Below, one piece after another: positions 1 to 8,575 of a stretch of 64,000 nt of DNA (position 1 is the stretch's first letter; each line of letters begins with the position of its first letter). The notes beneath the pieces are model-generated. The model saw only the letters and a program-made list of their open reading frames with translations. It did not search any database and had not been told where the DNA came from. The position numbers and the translations under genes were made by a program. The stretch comes from an uncultured Chlorobiaceae bacterium. GTDB taxonomy: Bacteria; Bacteroidota; Chlorobiia; Chlorobiales; Chlorobiaceae. Where the stretch lies: contig CAJEXI010000006.1 of the NCBI GenBank assembly GCA_903994455.1, forward strand, positions 1-64,000, written 5' to 3'.

Positions 1-32
1 CCCTCGCTATTTATACGCCAAGATGAAGCAAA

Positions 33-521
33 ATGCCACAACGTAAGCCAATATTTCGACTATCCGAAATTTTTAAATTGTATCAAAAATCAATTTTTAG
101 AGGTGCCCTTAAGCAGCTTGGCTGGGATATTCGCCGCAACCTGACCAAAATCAACTACAGCATTCATACTGATGCCATCAAGCAGCATCTTATTCCTCAA
201 GAGTTGAGTAAAGAGCAAGTCAATCTGGTCTACGCATCCGAAGCAGACATTTTGAACATGGCACTCTTCGGAAAAACAGCCAGAGAGTGGCGGGAAGAAA
301 ATCCTGATGATAAAGGCAACATTCGTGACTTTGCCAATGTTTCTCAACTGGTTTGCCTGGCCAATCTTGAAAACCTCAATGCCCATTTTATTCAGGAAGG
401 GCTCAGTCAGCCCGAACGGCTGCAAGCGCTCAATCGGACAGCCATCCACCAAATGGCACTGCTCGTCGATGATCGGAGTATAAAAAAGCTGGCAACACAG
501 CGAAAGGAGATTCAGCGATGA
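33..521 (+). pseudogene. KilA-N family protein, C-terminal remnant
   Basis: The 162-residue reading frame matches, from about residue 28 on, the C-terminal half of KilA-N domain proteins. The landmarks are GWDIRRNLTKINYSIHTDAI, then VYASEADILNMALFG and NVSQLVCLANLENLNA. The N-terminal KilA-N DNA-binding domain that should precede this is missing: an in-frame TGA lies at 24-26 and the first ~25 residues look unrelated to the family. I therefore read it as a truncated gene, though the surviving part has no internal stop. KilA-N proteins are phage-derived DNA-binding proteins of unclear function. It sits upstream of dinD and hsdS, where hsdM would be expected in a type I restriction operon. The rest of the gene could lie rearranged outside the window. 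Confidence 0.7.
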
Positions 522-597
522 AGGAAAAAAGAGGATTGGTTTTCTACCCAACGCCTTTCATTTAAGACTGATTAACAATGAAATACTGAGAAATGTC

Positions 598-1467
598 ATG
601 AGTAATAAAGATATAGAAAAACGATATCACGCCACTTTCGAAGAACTCAAACAGTTTACGGTGGATCATGCAGAATTCTGGTATGCCCGTGATCTGCAGA
701 TTGCCCTTGATTATTTAAGTTGGGATAAATTCAAACGGGTTATTCAAAAAGCTGTCTCGGCATGTGAAAACTCGGATCAACCGTCCGTAAACCATTTTTC
801 CCAAGTGGGGAAAATGGTCAATATCGGTTCTGGGAGTCAGCGTGAAGTCGAGGATTTCCAGCTTTCTCGTTATGCCTGTTATCTGATTGTCCAGAATGGT
901 GATCCTTCAAAACCGGTTATTGCCAATGGCCAGACATATTTTGCTATCCAGACCCGCAGACAGGAGCTGGCGGATGATGATGTTTTCAAACGACTCAAGG
1001 AGGAGGAAAAACGGCTCTTCCTCCGTAACAAAATGCGCGTTCACAACAAACAATTAGTGGAAACTGCTCATCAGGCGGGGGTGGAAACCACTCTCGATTT
1101 TGCCATTTTTCAGAATCATGGCTACCAGGGGCTTTATGGTGGACTTGATGCCAAGGGCATTCATCAACACAAAGGTCTGAACAAAAGCCAGCATATTCTT
1201 GATAATATGGGCAGTACTGAGTTGGCAGCCAACCTCTTCCGTGCTACGCAGACAGATGAAAAACTTCGCCGGGAAAATGTTCAGGGAAAGACCCGAGCCA
1301 ACAAAACTCATTTTGATGTCGGTAAAAAAGTACGCCAGACCATCAAGGAACTGGGCGGTACCATGCCGGAAGATTTGCCAAAACCTGAAGAGGATCTGAA
1401 AAAGCTGGAGCGACGGGCGCAATCGTCGGAGAAGACGCTGGGAGGTGGCGTGAATGAACAGGAATAG
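598..1467 (+). CDS. dinD: DNA-damage-inducible protein D (DinD-like)
   Basis: The 289-residue product matches DinD of enterobacteria over its length, with the family segments FWYARDLQIALDYLSWDKF near the N-terminus, DFQLSRYACYLIVQNGDPSKP in the middle and YGGLDAKGIHQHKGL with DNMGSTELAANLFRATQTDE toward the end. The N-terminal half is a BRO/KilA-like fold also found in phage antirepressors. In E. coli, DinD is SOS-induced and inhibits RecA filaments; whether that holds here is unknown. It lies inside a type I restriction locus, between a KilA-N remnant and hsdS, a common place for such accessory genes. No obvious LexA box was recognised upstream. Family assignment is firm, function much less so. 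Confidence 0.85.
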   Translation: MSNKDIEKRYHATFEELKQFTVDHAEFWYARDLQIALDYLSWDKFKRVIQKAVSACENSDQPSVNHFSQVGKMVNIGSGSQREVEDFQLSRYACYLIVQNGDPSKPVIANGQTYFAIQTRRQELADDDVFKRLKEEEKRLFLRNKMRVHNKQLVETAHQAGVETTLDFAIFQNHGYQGLYGGLDAKGIHQHKGLNKSQHILDNMGSTELAANLFRATQTDEKLRRENVQGKTRANKTHFDVGKKVRQTIKELGGTMPEDLPKPEEDLKKLERRAQSSEKTLGGGVNEQE

Positions 1468-1521
1468 AGAGGCATCAAGAATGGGGAAAAAGTTGACTGA
1501 AAAGTTCAAGGAGATTGAGGG

Positions 1522-2700
1522 ATGAGAGGTAATTACAAACATGTTGCCCTTGGTGACATTTCAATAATTTCATCTGGAGGCACTCCCTCACGCACTAATC
1601 CAAGGTATTGGAATGGCAATATTCCTTGGGTGAAAACTGCTCAGATTCAAAATTGTGCTATTAACGAGCAAGATGTTGATGAATGGATCACAAAAGAAGG
1701 ATTACTGGAGTCATCGGCAAAAATGATACCCGCTGGGACTATTTTGATGGCGATGTATGGACAAGGAAAAACCAGAGGCCAAGTAAGTATTCTCAATTTT
1801 GATGCAACAATTAATCAAGCATGTGCTGCCATTGAACTGAAAAAAGGTGTCGATAGGGATTATATATATCAATTCTTGCTCGCAAGTTATTCCCGGATAA
1901 GAGCTTTAAGCAATACCGGTGGTCAAGAAAACCTCAGTGCGGGATTGATAAAGGAAATTCCTCTTACACTTCCCCCACTCTCCGAGCAAAAAGCCATTGC
2001 CGATTTGCTTTCCACTTGGGACGAGGTCATTGAGAAAACCGAACGGCTGATTCGGGTGAAGGAAGCCTGTTTAAAGGGACAGATTCAACGACTGATTAGC
2101 AATCGATGTGACTTTTGGTCTCAGATTAAACCGAAGAAGATATTCGATACAATAACAGAAAAGAGTTTCACTGATGAGGAGCTTCTGTCAGTTACCCAAG
2201 ATCGCGGAGTCATACCTCGAAGTATGTTGGAAGGTCGGGTTATGTCACCAGATGGTACAACAGCTAGCTATAAGCTCATCAAACGAGGTGATTTTGCGGT
2301 AAGCCTTCGTTCATTTCAAGGTGGTATCGAATACTCAAACTATCAGGGGCTTATTAGCCCTGCATATACCGTATTGCGACCGAAGATGGAGATAAGCATT
2401 GATTTTTATCGGTTGTTTTTCAAATCTTATCTCTTCATAGAGAAGTATCTGAGTCTTGCGGTGATTGGAATCCGTGATGGTAAACAGATTAGCATTCCGG
2501 ACTTCATGAGTATCAAAATTCCGGTTCCACCAATGCAAGAGCAGCTTGAGATTGCCGAGACCTTGAATGCTGCACAGCATGAAATTGACCTCCTCAAGCA
2601 ACTACTAAAAAAATATAAATTGCAGAAACGCGGGTTGATGCAAAAGATGTTGACGGGAGAGTGGCGGGTAAAACCAGAGATGGTGATGAGCTATGAGTGA
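1522..2700 (+). CDS. hsdS: Type I restriction-modification specificity subunit HsdS
   Basis: The 392-residue protein has the two-repeat design of HsdS: target recognition domain 1 (about residues 1-150), a central conserved helix beginning PLSEQKAIADLLSTWDEVIE, target recognition domain 2 (about 195-330), and a second conserved helix with PPMQEQLEIAETLNAAQHEI, ending QKRGLMQKMLTGEW. It sets the DNA sequence recognised by the HsdM/HsdR complex. The start is supported by an AAGGAG-like site (1509-1514). The stop codon overlaps the next gene. Its partner hsdR lies 2.7 kb downstream; hsdM is not in the window and is probably just upstream. Three genes (RAYT, ATPase, nuclease) separate hsdS from hsdR. 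Confidence 0.93.
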   Translation: MRGNYKHVALGDISIISSGGTPSRTNPRYWNGNIPWVKTAQIQNCAINEQDVDEWITKEGLLESSAKMIPAGTILMAMYGQGKTRGQVSILNFDATINQACAAIELKKGVDRDYIYQFLLASYSRIRALSNTGGQENLSAGLIKEIPLTLPPLSEQKAIADLLSTWDEVIEKTERLIRVKEACLKGQIQRLISNRCDFWSQIKPKKIFDTITEKSFTDEELLSVTQDRGVIPRSMLEGRVMSPDGTTASYKLIKRGDFAVSLRSFQGGIEYSNYQGLISPAYTVLRPKMEISIDFYRLFFKSYLFIEKYLSLAVIGIRDGKQISIPDFMSIKIPVPPMQEQLEIAETLNAAQHEIDLLKQLLKKYKLQKRGLMQKMLTGEWRVKPEMVMSYE

Positions 2701-3346
2701 AGTCCCCGGGAACGCGGAGCCCCAGCTCCGCATAAACAACGAATGGCGATCTCGCGGCTATCTTCCGCATCGAGAACGTATCGGCTTGTTGCAGTCCATC
2801 ACTTTTCGTTTGGCCGACAGCTTGCCACAGGAAAAGTTGCGGGAGTTGGAGATGGTGAAGAATGCGGAGCTGGGGCTCCGCGTTCCCGGCGTGGATGTGG
2901 AGAAGCGGAAACGGATAGAGGTATGGCTTAATGCCGGAATGGGTAGCTGTGCTTTGGGTCATCCGCAGATGGCCGCAGTGATGCAGGACACTTTACTGAA
3001 ATTTGATGAGCAGAAGTACCACCTTGTGGCGTGGTGCATCATGCCCAATCATGTGCATGTGCTTGTTGAACCAAAGGTTAAGCTGTCAAAAATAGTGCAG
3101 TCGTGGAAATCTTTTACAGGTCGTTGGGCGATGAAGCATAATGCGGAGCTGGGGCTTTCCGCGTCCAGGTTTTGGATGCATGATTACTGGGATCGTTATA
3201 TCCGGGATGAACAACACCTCCTGTTTGTCATTGACTATATACACAACAACCCGGTGAAAGCTGGTTTGTGTCTGAAGGAAACTGACTGGCTTTGGAGTAG
3301 CGCATACATGTTCAATGCCTCAATAAAGAATCAACACATGGAGTGA
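2693..3346 (+). CDS. REP-associated tyrosine transposase (RAYT, IS200/Y1 family)
   Basis: The 217-residue protein carries the Y1 transposase signature: ITFRLADSLP near the N-terminus, CIMPNHVHVLVEP with the metal-binding H-x-H, then FWMHDYWDRYIRDEQHL and IDYIHNNPVKAGL. Single-domain RAYTs of this kind process and spread REP palindromes. The gene itself contains three REP-like hairpins read in frame, which add peptides of the type NAELGLRVPG that the family does not need. The ATG at 2693 overlaps the end of hsdS by 8 nt, so translation may be coupled. The true N-terminus could instead be near RGYLPHRER. It is a single gene inserted between hsdS and the ATPase gene. Confidence 0.88.
   Translation: MSEVPGNAEPQLRINNEWRSRGYLPHRERIGLLQSITFRLADSLPQEKLRELEMVKNAELGLRVPGVDVEKRKRIEVWLNAGMGSCALGHPQMAAVMQDTLLKFDEQKYHLVAWCIMPNHVHVLVEPKVKLSKIVQSWKSFTGRWAMKHNAELGLSASRFWMHDYWDRYIRDEQHLLFVIDYIHNNPVKAGLCLKETDWLWSSAYMFNASIKNQHME
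2706..2733 (+). repeat. REP-like palindromic element, copy 1
   Basis: A 28-nt sequence with core GCGGAGCcccaGCTCCGC (7-bp stem). It is the exact reverse complement of 2862-2889, so the two copies form a perfect 28-bp inverted repeat around 128 nt. It lies in the first codons of the RAYT gene. Confidence 0.9.
2862..2889 (-). repeat. REP-like palindromic element, copy 2 (inverted)
   Basis: Exact reverse complement of 2706-2733. It is read in frame inside the RAYT gene and encodes NAELGLRVPG together with the neighbouring codons. Confidence 0.9.
3141..3166 (-). repeat. REP-like palindromic element, degenerate copy 3
   Basis: Begins ATGCGGAGCTGGGGCTT and continues TCCGCGTCC. Same orientation as copy 2 but with an extra T and a degraded end. 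Again in frame in the RAYT gene (peptide NAELGLSAS). Confidence 0.75.
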
Positions 3347-3525
3347 CGCTCATTGCTTCTGCTGATTACCGTGAAGGCAAGATAATCGATCTGGCGGTGA
3401 AGGCGATGATTGACAAGGCCGAAGCTCGCTCGAAGATTCTCGCATTAAGATCGAGGGTTCAGGACGATTTCTGTTGTGGTATATTGCTGTTTAATTGCAC
3501 GAACGCTTTAACTGTTATTGAAACA

Positions 3526-4773
3526 ATGAGCAGAATACGCATAAAAAATTTTGGCCCCGTCAAGGATGGTTTCTGTGACGATGATGGCTGGATCGATGTG
3601 AGAAAAGTTACTGTCTTTATTGGCGAACAGGGTTCCGGTAAAAGTACTGTAGCTAAACTGATTTCGACCTTTGCATGGATCGAGAAGGCTCTGGTCAGAG
3701 GCGATTATAGTATAAGGTGGTTTGAAAGGAAAAACAGGTTCAGAAAGCAATTTCTGCGCTATCATCGTCTGGAGAACTACCTGCCGAATGAAATGGATAA
3801 TGTGGTGATCGAATACAGGGGTGAAGTGTATGCGATGAGATATGAGAACGAATGCCTTGTTATCAATGAGATTTCTGATGGCTCTTACCGGCTTCCTCAG
3901 ATTATGTATGTTCCTGCGGAACGGAATTTTATTTCTTATGTAAAAGAGGCAAAAGAGCTGAAGTTGTCTTCTGATTCTCTGAAAGAGTTTCTTGTTGAAT
4001 TTGAACATGCAATAAAAGAGCTGAAAGGTTTTGTTGAACTGCCGGTACTCAATGCCGGTATTGAGTATGACCGGTTAAATGATATGCTCAATCTTAAAGG
4101 GGAAGGGTATAAAATCAGGTTGACTGAGGCTTCAAGCGGATATCAGTCACTGGTGCCATTATATTTGGTTTCAAAATATCTGTCAGCATCGGTTCAGAAA
4201 CAGAGCGAGAATAATAAGGAACCGATGAGTAGTGAGGAGTTGCGGAGATTCAGAAAAGGTGTCGAAGAGATTATCGGGAATGAGGATTTGACTGATGAGC
4301 AGAGAAGAGCGGCTCTTTCCGTGCTCTCTTCGAGATTCAATAAAACTTCCTTTGTCAATATTGTTGAGGAGCCTGAGCAGAATTTATACCCTTTTTCGCA
4401 GTGGCGGATTCTACAGAGTCTGCTGGAATTCAATAACCTGAATTCTGATAATCAGTTGATTATGACAACTCACAGCCCTTACGTGATTAACTACCTCAGC
4501 ATTGTTATTCAGGGGTATGAACTGAGAAGAAAGATTGAAAAGTCGGACAAGGCCGGGTTACTGAGAGAAAAATTGAACAAGGTCGTTTCTGAAAAGTCAT
4601 TGGTTTCATCGAATTCAGTGGCGATTTATGAGCTGGATGCAAAAGGAATGATCAGGCGGTTGCCCGATTTTGAGGGTATTCCTTCAGATAACAATGTTTT
4701 GAATGAGATGCTGAAAGAGGGAAACCAGATTTTCGATGCACTACTGGAAATCGAGGAGGAGTTGTCGTTATGA
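3526..4773 (+). CDS. AAA15/OLD-like ABC-type ATPase, predicted defence ATPase
   Basis: From ATG 3526 the product has 415 residues and starts MSRIRIKNFGPVKDG, typical of SMC/RecF-like ATPases. Walker A GEQGSGKST is at residues 33-41, an ABC-signature-like SSGYQSLVP near 204, Walker B in VNIVEEPEQNLYP near 277-289, and the H-loop TTHSPYVINYL near 314. The open frame extends back to GTG 3343, which overlaps the RAYT stop; the extra 61 residues do not look like the family, so I prefer the internal ATG. Its stop overlaps the next gene by 4 nt (ATGA), implying a coupled two-gene unit with a PD-(D/E)XK protein. Comparable ATPase/effector pairs include PARIS and Septu, but the partner here differs. 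The target is unknown. Confidence 0.85.
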   Translation: MSRIRIKNFGPVKDGFCDDDGWIDVRKVTVFIGEQGSGKSTVAKLISTFAWIEKALVRGDYSIRWFERKNRFRKQFLRYHRLENYLPNEMDNVVIEYRGEVYAMRYENECLVINEISDGSYRLPQIMYVPAERNFISYVKEAKELKLSSDSLKEFLVEFEHAIKELKGFVELPVLNAGIEYDRLNDMLNLKGEGYKIRLTEASSGYQSLVPLYLVSKYLSASVQKQSENNKEPMSSEELRRFRKGVEEIIGNEDLTDEQRRAALSVLSSRFNKTSFVNIVEEPEQNLYPFSQWRILQSLLEFNNLNSDNQLIMTTHSPYVINYLSIVIQGYELRRKIEKSDKAGLLREKLNKVVSEKSLVSSNSVAIYELDAKGMIRRLPDFEGIPSDNNVLNEMLKEGNQIFDALLEIEEELSL

Positions 4774-5255
4774 ATTTCTTCGATCTCGAATGTCAGGAGC
4801 CTGCAAGAAAAGACATTCTGTTCGGATTGTGCGATGATCAGGACGGGACAAAAGCATATACCAATACAGAGAATTCATCGAGATGGATCGCTTCTGTTCA
4901 AAATAATTCCAACGTCGAATTGACCTTTACCGCGATAGATAATTGTGTCATTAAGGGTGATGAAGAACGTGGACGAGGACGGTGCGATGGAATGCTGACA
5001 TCATCTGAGCATATCTATTTTGTGGAACTGAAAGATCAGAAAGGTAGCTGGCGAGCAAAGGCAATAGACCAACTTGAATCAACGATACTGTTTTTTCAGG
5101 AATATCACGATCTGGGTGTATTCAGGCATAAAAAAGCATACGCTTGTAATAAGCAGCACAAACCTTTTCAGGAAATCGATCAGGAAACAAGACTTCGTTT
5201 TTTCAGAAGTTGTGGTTTTCACATTGATGCACAAGCACAAATCATTGTTGTGTGA
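4770..5255 (+). CDS. Small PD-(D/E)XK nuclease-like protein, partner of the upstream ATPase
   Basis: The 161-residue protein shows a plausible PD-(D/E)XK catalytic set: D73 in GRCDGML, then E86 and K88 in YFVELKDQ after a hydrophobic strand, and Q101 in the following helix (IDQLESTI). This is the spacing of small resolvase/restriction-type folds. It has no signal peptide or membrane segment. The ATG overlaps the ATPase stop by 4 nt, so the two are probably made together as sensor ATPase and nuclease effector. I do not recognise a named family. It is not HNH (as in PtuB) and not TOPRIM (as in AriB). The nuclease reading is inferred from the motif only. Confidence 0.65.
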   Translation: MNFFDLECQEPARKDILFGLCDDQDGTKAYTNTENSSRWIASVQNNSNVELTFTAIDNCVIKGDEERGRGRCDGMLTSSEHIYFVELKDQKGSWRAKAIDQLESTILFFQEYHDLGVFRHKKAYACNKQHKPFQEIDQETRLRFFRSCGFHIDAQAQIIVV

Positions 5256-5356
5256 CCAAAACGGATTCCTGTTTATGAGCGATTGTGAATGCCTGATAGA
5301 GGTGTTGTTCTTAAATCAGGATATGAACAAGACCACCAATAATAGGGGTAGATGAA

Positions 5357-8300
5357 ATGAGTGACTTTCAGGTAAATGAAAAATATCTTTCTCAAATCCC
5401 GGCAGTGCAGTTGCTGGTGGCGATGGGCTACGAATATATCTCTCCGGCTGAAGCGCTTCGTGAACGACAGGAGCGAACCTCCAATGTGCTGCTGGAAAAT
5501 ATTTTGCGCACTCAACTGAAGGAGATCAACCGCATCCGCTACAAAGGAGGTGAGTACCTCTTCAGTGAGGAAAATATTCAGTCGGCGGTGCAGAAGCTGA
5601 AAAACATCAAGTATGACGGGCTCCTGAAAACCAATGAAGCGATTTACGATCTGCTCACGCTTGGGACAGCTATGGAGCAGACCATTGAGGGTGATTCCAA
5701 AAGCTTTAACCTCAACTATATCGACTGGCGGAATGGAGAGCGTAACAGGTTTCATGTAACAGTTGAGTATAGTGTTGAGCGATCCAGAAGCACGGAATTT
5801 GCCCGTCCTGACATTGTTCTGTTTGTCAATGGTATTCCATTTTGTGTGATCGAATGCAAATCGCCACAACTTGAGATTGATCAGGCTGTTTCGCAGTCTA
5901 TCAGGAACCAGAATGATGATCATATCCCGAAACTCTTCATTTATACGCAGATGGTGCTGGCATTGAACAAGAACAGTGCCAAGTATGCCACAACGGGGAC
6001 CGCCGCAAAATTCTGGAGTGTATGGAAAGAGCCGCAGCTCGAAGCCGGAGGCCGGGAGTTCGGGAAGCTTCAGGGGATTGTCAACAAGCCGCTGCATAGA
6101 GATATTCTTTTTAGCCTTACTCACTCCCTTGACGTTAAGCCTGCTCTGCAGGATGCCGATCGACTTGTTACGGAGCAGGATAGAGCCCTTTACGCACTCT
6201 GCCGACCGGAGCGGCTGCTTGAGCTGGCATGGAAGTTTACCGTGTTTGATGGTGGCCTGAAAAAGATTGCCCGTTATCAGCAATATTTTGTGGTTCAATC
6301 AACACTGAATCGTGTCAAGCATTTTGACGGAACCGGTTCACGAAAGGGTGGAGTTATCTGGCACACGCAAGGGTCAGGAAAGTCCCTGACCATGGTCATG
6401 CTGGCCCGAAACCTTGCTCTCGACCCGGAGATTCTCAACCCGAGAATTGTACTGGTTACCGATCGGGATGATCTGGATAAACAGCTTGGCAATACTTTTG
6501 CTGCCTGCGGTCTTGAGGCAGAACGGGCAACTTCGGGCCGCAATCTTCTGGAGTTGGTTGCTGAAAAAAAGTCCGGAATTATCACCACACTTATCCACAA
6601 GTTCGACAAGGCTTTTGCCGTAAAGAAGTATCAGGATGACTCCCCGGATATTTTTATTCTCGTCGATGAAAGCCATCGTACCCAGTTTGGCTCATTTTCT
6701 GCCCGGATGCGGCAGATGTTTCCCCATGCCTGCTATTTGGGGTTTACGGGCACTCCGTTATTGAAAAAGGAGAAAAACAATTTCAGCAGGTTTGGGGAGC
6801 TGGTTGAGCCTCATTACTCCATTTCACAGGCGGTAGAAGATGGTGCCGTTGTTCCACTTTTGTATGAAGGGCGGCATGTTGAGATGAGCCAGAATCAGGC
6901 TGCGGTGGATTTATGGTTCGAGCGCCATACCCAGGGTCTTTCACAACAACAGCAAGCGGATCTCAAACGTAAATATGCCAGGGCTGAGATGCTCAACAAG
7001 GCAGAGCAGGTGATTTACATGAGGGCTTTTGATATTACTGAACACTATCGTGCCAACTGGCAGGGAACCGGATTCAAGGCACAGCTTGTTGCTCCCAGTA
7101 AAGTGTCTGCTCTTCACTACCATTTCTGCCTGAATGAAATCGGTATCGTTACGTCAGATGTCATTATTTCTCCGCCAGATATGCGTGAAGGGTATGAAGA
7201 GACCGATGATGAGACGACCGATGAGGTAGTGAAATTCTGGCAGAAAATGATGAAGCGCTATGGCAGTGAAGAGGAGTATACCAAACAGCTCATCAACCAG
7301 TTTAAACATGGCAGCGAACCAGAAATATTGATTGTTGTCGACAAGCTGCTGACCGGGTTTGATGCTCCAAGAAATGCAGTTCTCTATTTATGCCGGGTGT
7401 TGCGGGAGCATACCTTGCTTCAGGCCATTGCACGGGTTAACCGACTCCATGAAGGCAAGGAGTTCGGTTTTATTATTGATTATGCGAATGTTCTTGGTGA
7501 GCTGGATAAAGCCTTGACCATGTACAGCGCCTTTGATGGCTTTGATGAAGCCGACCTGGTTGGCACACTGAGCTCGATAAACAGTGAAATTGAAAAATTG
7601 CCGGGATACTACTCGGATTTATGGGATCTCTTTAAAACAGTAAAGCACTCTTATGATGAAGAGGCGTATGAACTTTTGCTTGCTCATGAAGAGCTGAGAG
7701 AGGAGTTCTACAGTCGTCTTGCAGAGTTTGCAAAAACATTGGCCATAGCGCGTTCATCGGAAAAATTTTTGTCGGATACGGATGAAAAAATCTTGTCGCG
7801 CTACAAGGTGGATTTACGAAAATTTCAGGCGCTGAAGGTTTCTGTAAAGCTGAGATATGCGGAGAGCATTGATTACAGGGATTATGAGCCAAAGATCAAG
7901 AAGCTTCTGGATACTCATATTCAGGCTCATGAGGCCATTCAGCTCAATGAACCGGTCAATATTTTTGATGACACGCTCTTCAGTCAACTCAAAGAGGAGC
8001 AAGGGATCTATCAGACAAGGAGAACCACCGCATCAAAAGCGGACACGATTGCTCATGCAACCAGGAAAGTTATTACAGAAAAAATGGATGAGGATCCTGC
8101 CTGGTACGAGAAATTCTCCATACTGGTGCAGCAGGCCATTGATGCTTTCCGAGCCAAAAGAATATCCGATCTTGAGTACCTGCATTCCGTTGTTGCTCTC
8201 AGGAATAAAGTTATTGGCAAGGTTCATGATGATGTGCCTGATATGCTTTCCGGCAATGAAGATGCCATGGCATATTATGGTGTGTTAAAGCCTTTTATTG

Positions 8301-8575
8301 AACTGGCAGGCAGAGGTGCAGAGCCACCAAAGAGTGACGCAGTGCTTGAAAATATTACAGCAACTGCGGCTGTTGCAATACACCTCATTCTTGAAAAGAA
8401 CAGGAAAGTTCATTTCTGGTATGATGAAGATGCCCAGAAACAAACGGTCAACGAGATTGACGACTATCTTTATGATGAGTTGAAAACAGCAAAAGGTATT
8501 GAGTTGTCACTGGATCAAATGGACGCACTCATCGAAAAGGTTTTGCAAGTGGCAAAACATAGGAGTTACAAGTGA
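5357..8575 (+). CDS. hsdR: Type I restriction enzyme, motor/nuclease subunit HsdR
   Basis: The 1072-residue protein has the HsdR layout. An N-terminal PD-(D/E)XK nuclease has D152 in ARPDIVLF and E166, K168 in VIECKSP. The SF2 translocase follows, with Walker A HTQGSGKSLT (about 336-345), VLVTDRDDLD, DESH at 437-440 and GFTGTPL. Later come the helicase motifs VDKLLTGFDAP and IARVNRL, and a C-terminal helical region. Length matches the family. It would cut DNA at a distance from sites left unmethylated by HsdM/HsdS. It is apparently intact, but the operon is interrupted upstream by RAYT and the ATPase/nuclease pair. The stop overlaps the GTG of the next gene. Confidence 0.95.
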   Translation: MSDFQVNEKYLSQIPAVQLLVAMGYEYISPAEALRERQERTSNVLLENILRTQLKEINRIRYKGGEYLFSEENIQSAVQKLKNIKYDGLLKTNEAIYDLLTLGTAMEQTIEGDSKSFNLNYIDWRNGERNRFHVTVEYSVERSRSTEFARPDIVLFVNGIPFCVIECKSPQLEIDQAVSQSIRNQNDDHIPKLFIYTQMVLALNKNSAKYATTGTAAKFWSVWKEPQLEAGGREFGKLQGIVNKPLHRDILFSLTHSLDVKPALQDADRLVTEQDRALYALCRPERLLELAWKFTVFDGGLKKIARYQQYFVVQSTLNRVKHFDGTGSRKGGVIWHTQGSGKSLTMVMLARNLALDPEILNPRIVLVTDRDDLDKQLGNTFAACGLEAERATSGRNLLELVAEKKSGIITTLIHKFDKAFAVKKYQDDSPDIFILVDESHRTQFGSFSARMRQMFPHACYLGFTGTPLLKKEKNNFSRFGELVEPHYSISQAVEDGAVVPLLYEGRHVEMSQNQAAVDLWFERHTQGLSQQQQADLKRKYARAEMLNKAEQVIYMRAFDITEHYRANWQGTGFKAQLVAPSKVSALHYHFCLNEIGIVTSDVIISPPDMREGYEETDDETTDEVVKFWQKMMKRYGSEEEYTKQLINQFKHGSEPEILIVVDKLLTGFDAPRNAVLYLCRVLREHTLLQAIARVNRLHEGKEFGFIIDYANVLGELDKALTMYSAFDGFDEADLVGTLSSINSEIEKLPGYYSDLWDLFKTVKHSYDEEAYELLLAHEELREEFYSRLAEFAKTLAIARSSEKFLSDTDEKILSRYKVDLRKFQALKVSVKLRYAESIDYRDYEPKIKKLLDTHIQAHEAIQLNEPVNIFDDTLFSQLKEEQGIYQTRRTTASKADTIAHATRKVITEKMDEDPAWYEKFSILVQQAIDAFRAKRISDLEYLHSVVALRNKVIGKVHDDVPDMLSGNEDAMAYYGVLKPFIELAGRGAEPPKSDAVLENITATAAVAIHLILEKNRKVHFWYDEDAQKQTVNEIDDYLYDELKTAKGIELSLDQMDALIEKVLQVAKHRSYK

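Noticed and set aside
90-551. Long minus-strand frame opposite the KilA-N remnant
   Set aside because: It is the antisense shadow of a recognisable protein sequence, with no family features of its own.
518-565. 15-codon frame overlapping the KilA-N stop as ATGA
   Set aside because: Too short, and no support beyond the overlap.
3343-3525. 61-codon N-terminal extension of the ATPase from GTG 3343
   Set aside because: The start overlaps the RAYT stop, but the peptide does not resemble the family and MSRIRIKNFG at 3526 is a typical ATPase start. Kept as a possible remnant of another gene.
5273-6298. 341-codon minus-strand frame opposite the hsdR start
   Set aside because: It lies antisense to clear HsdR nuclease-domain sequence. 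Long shadow frames are common in this composition.
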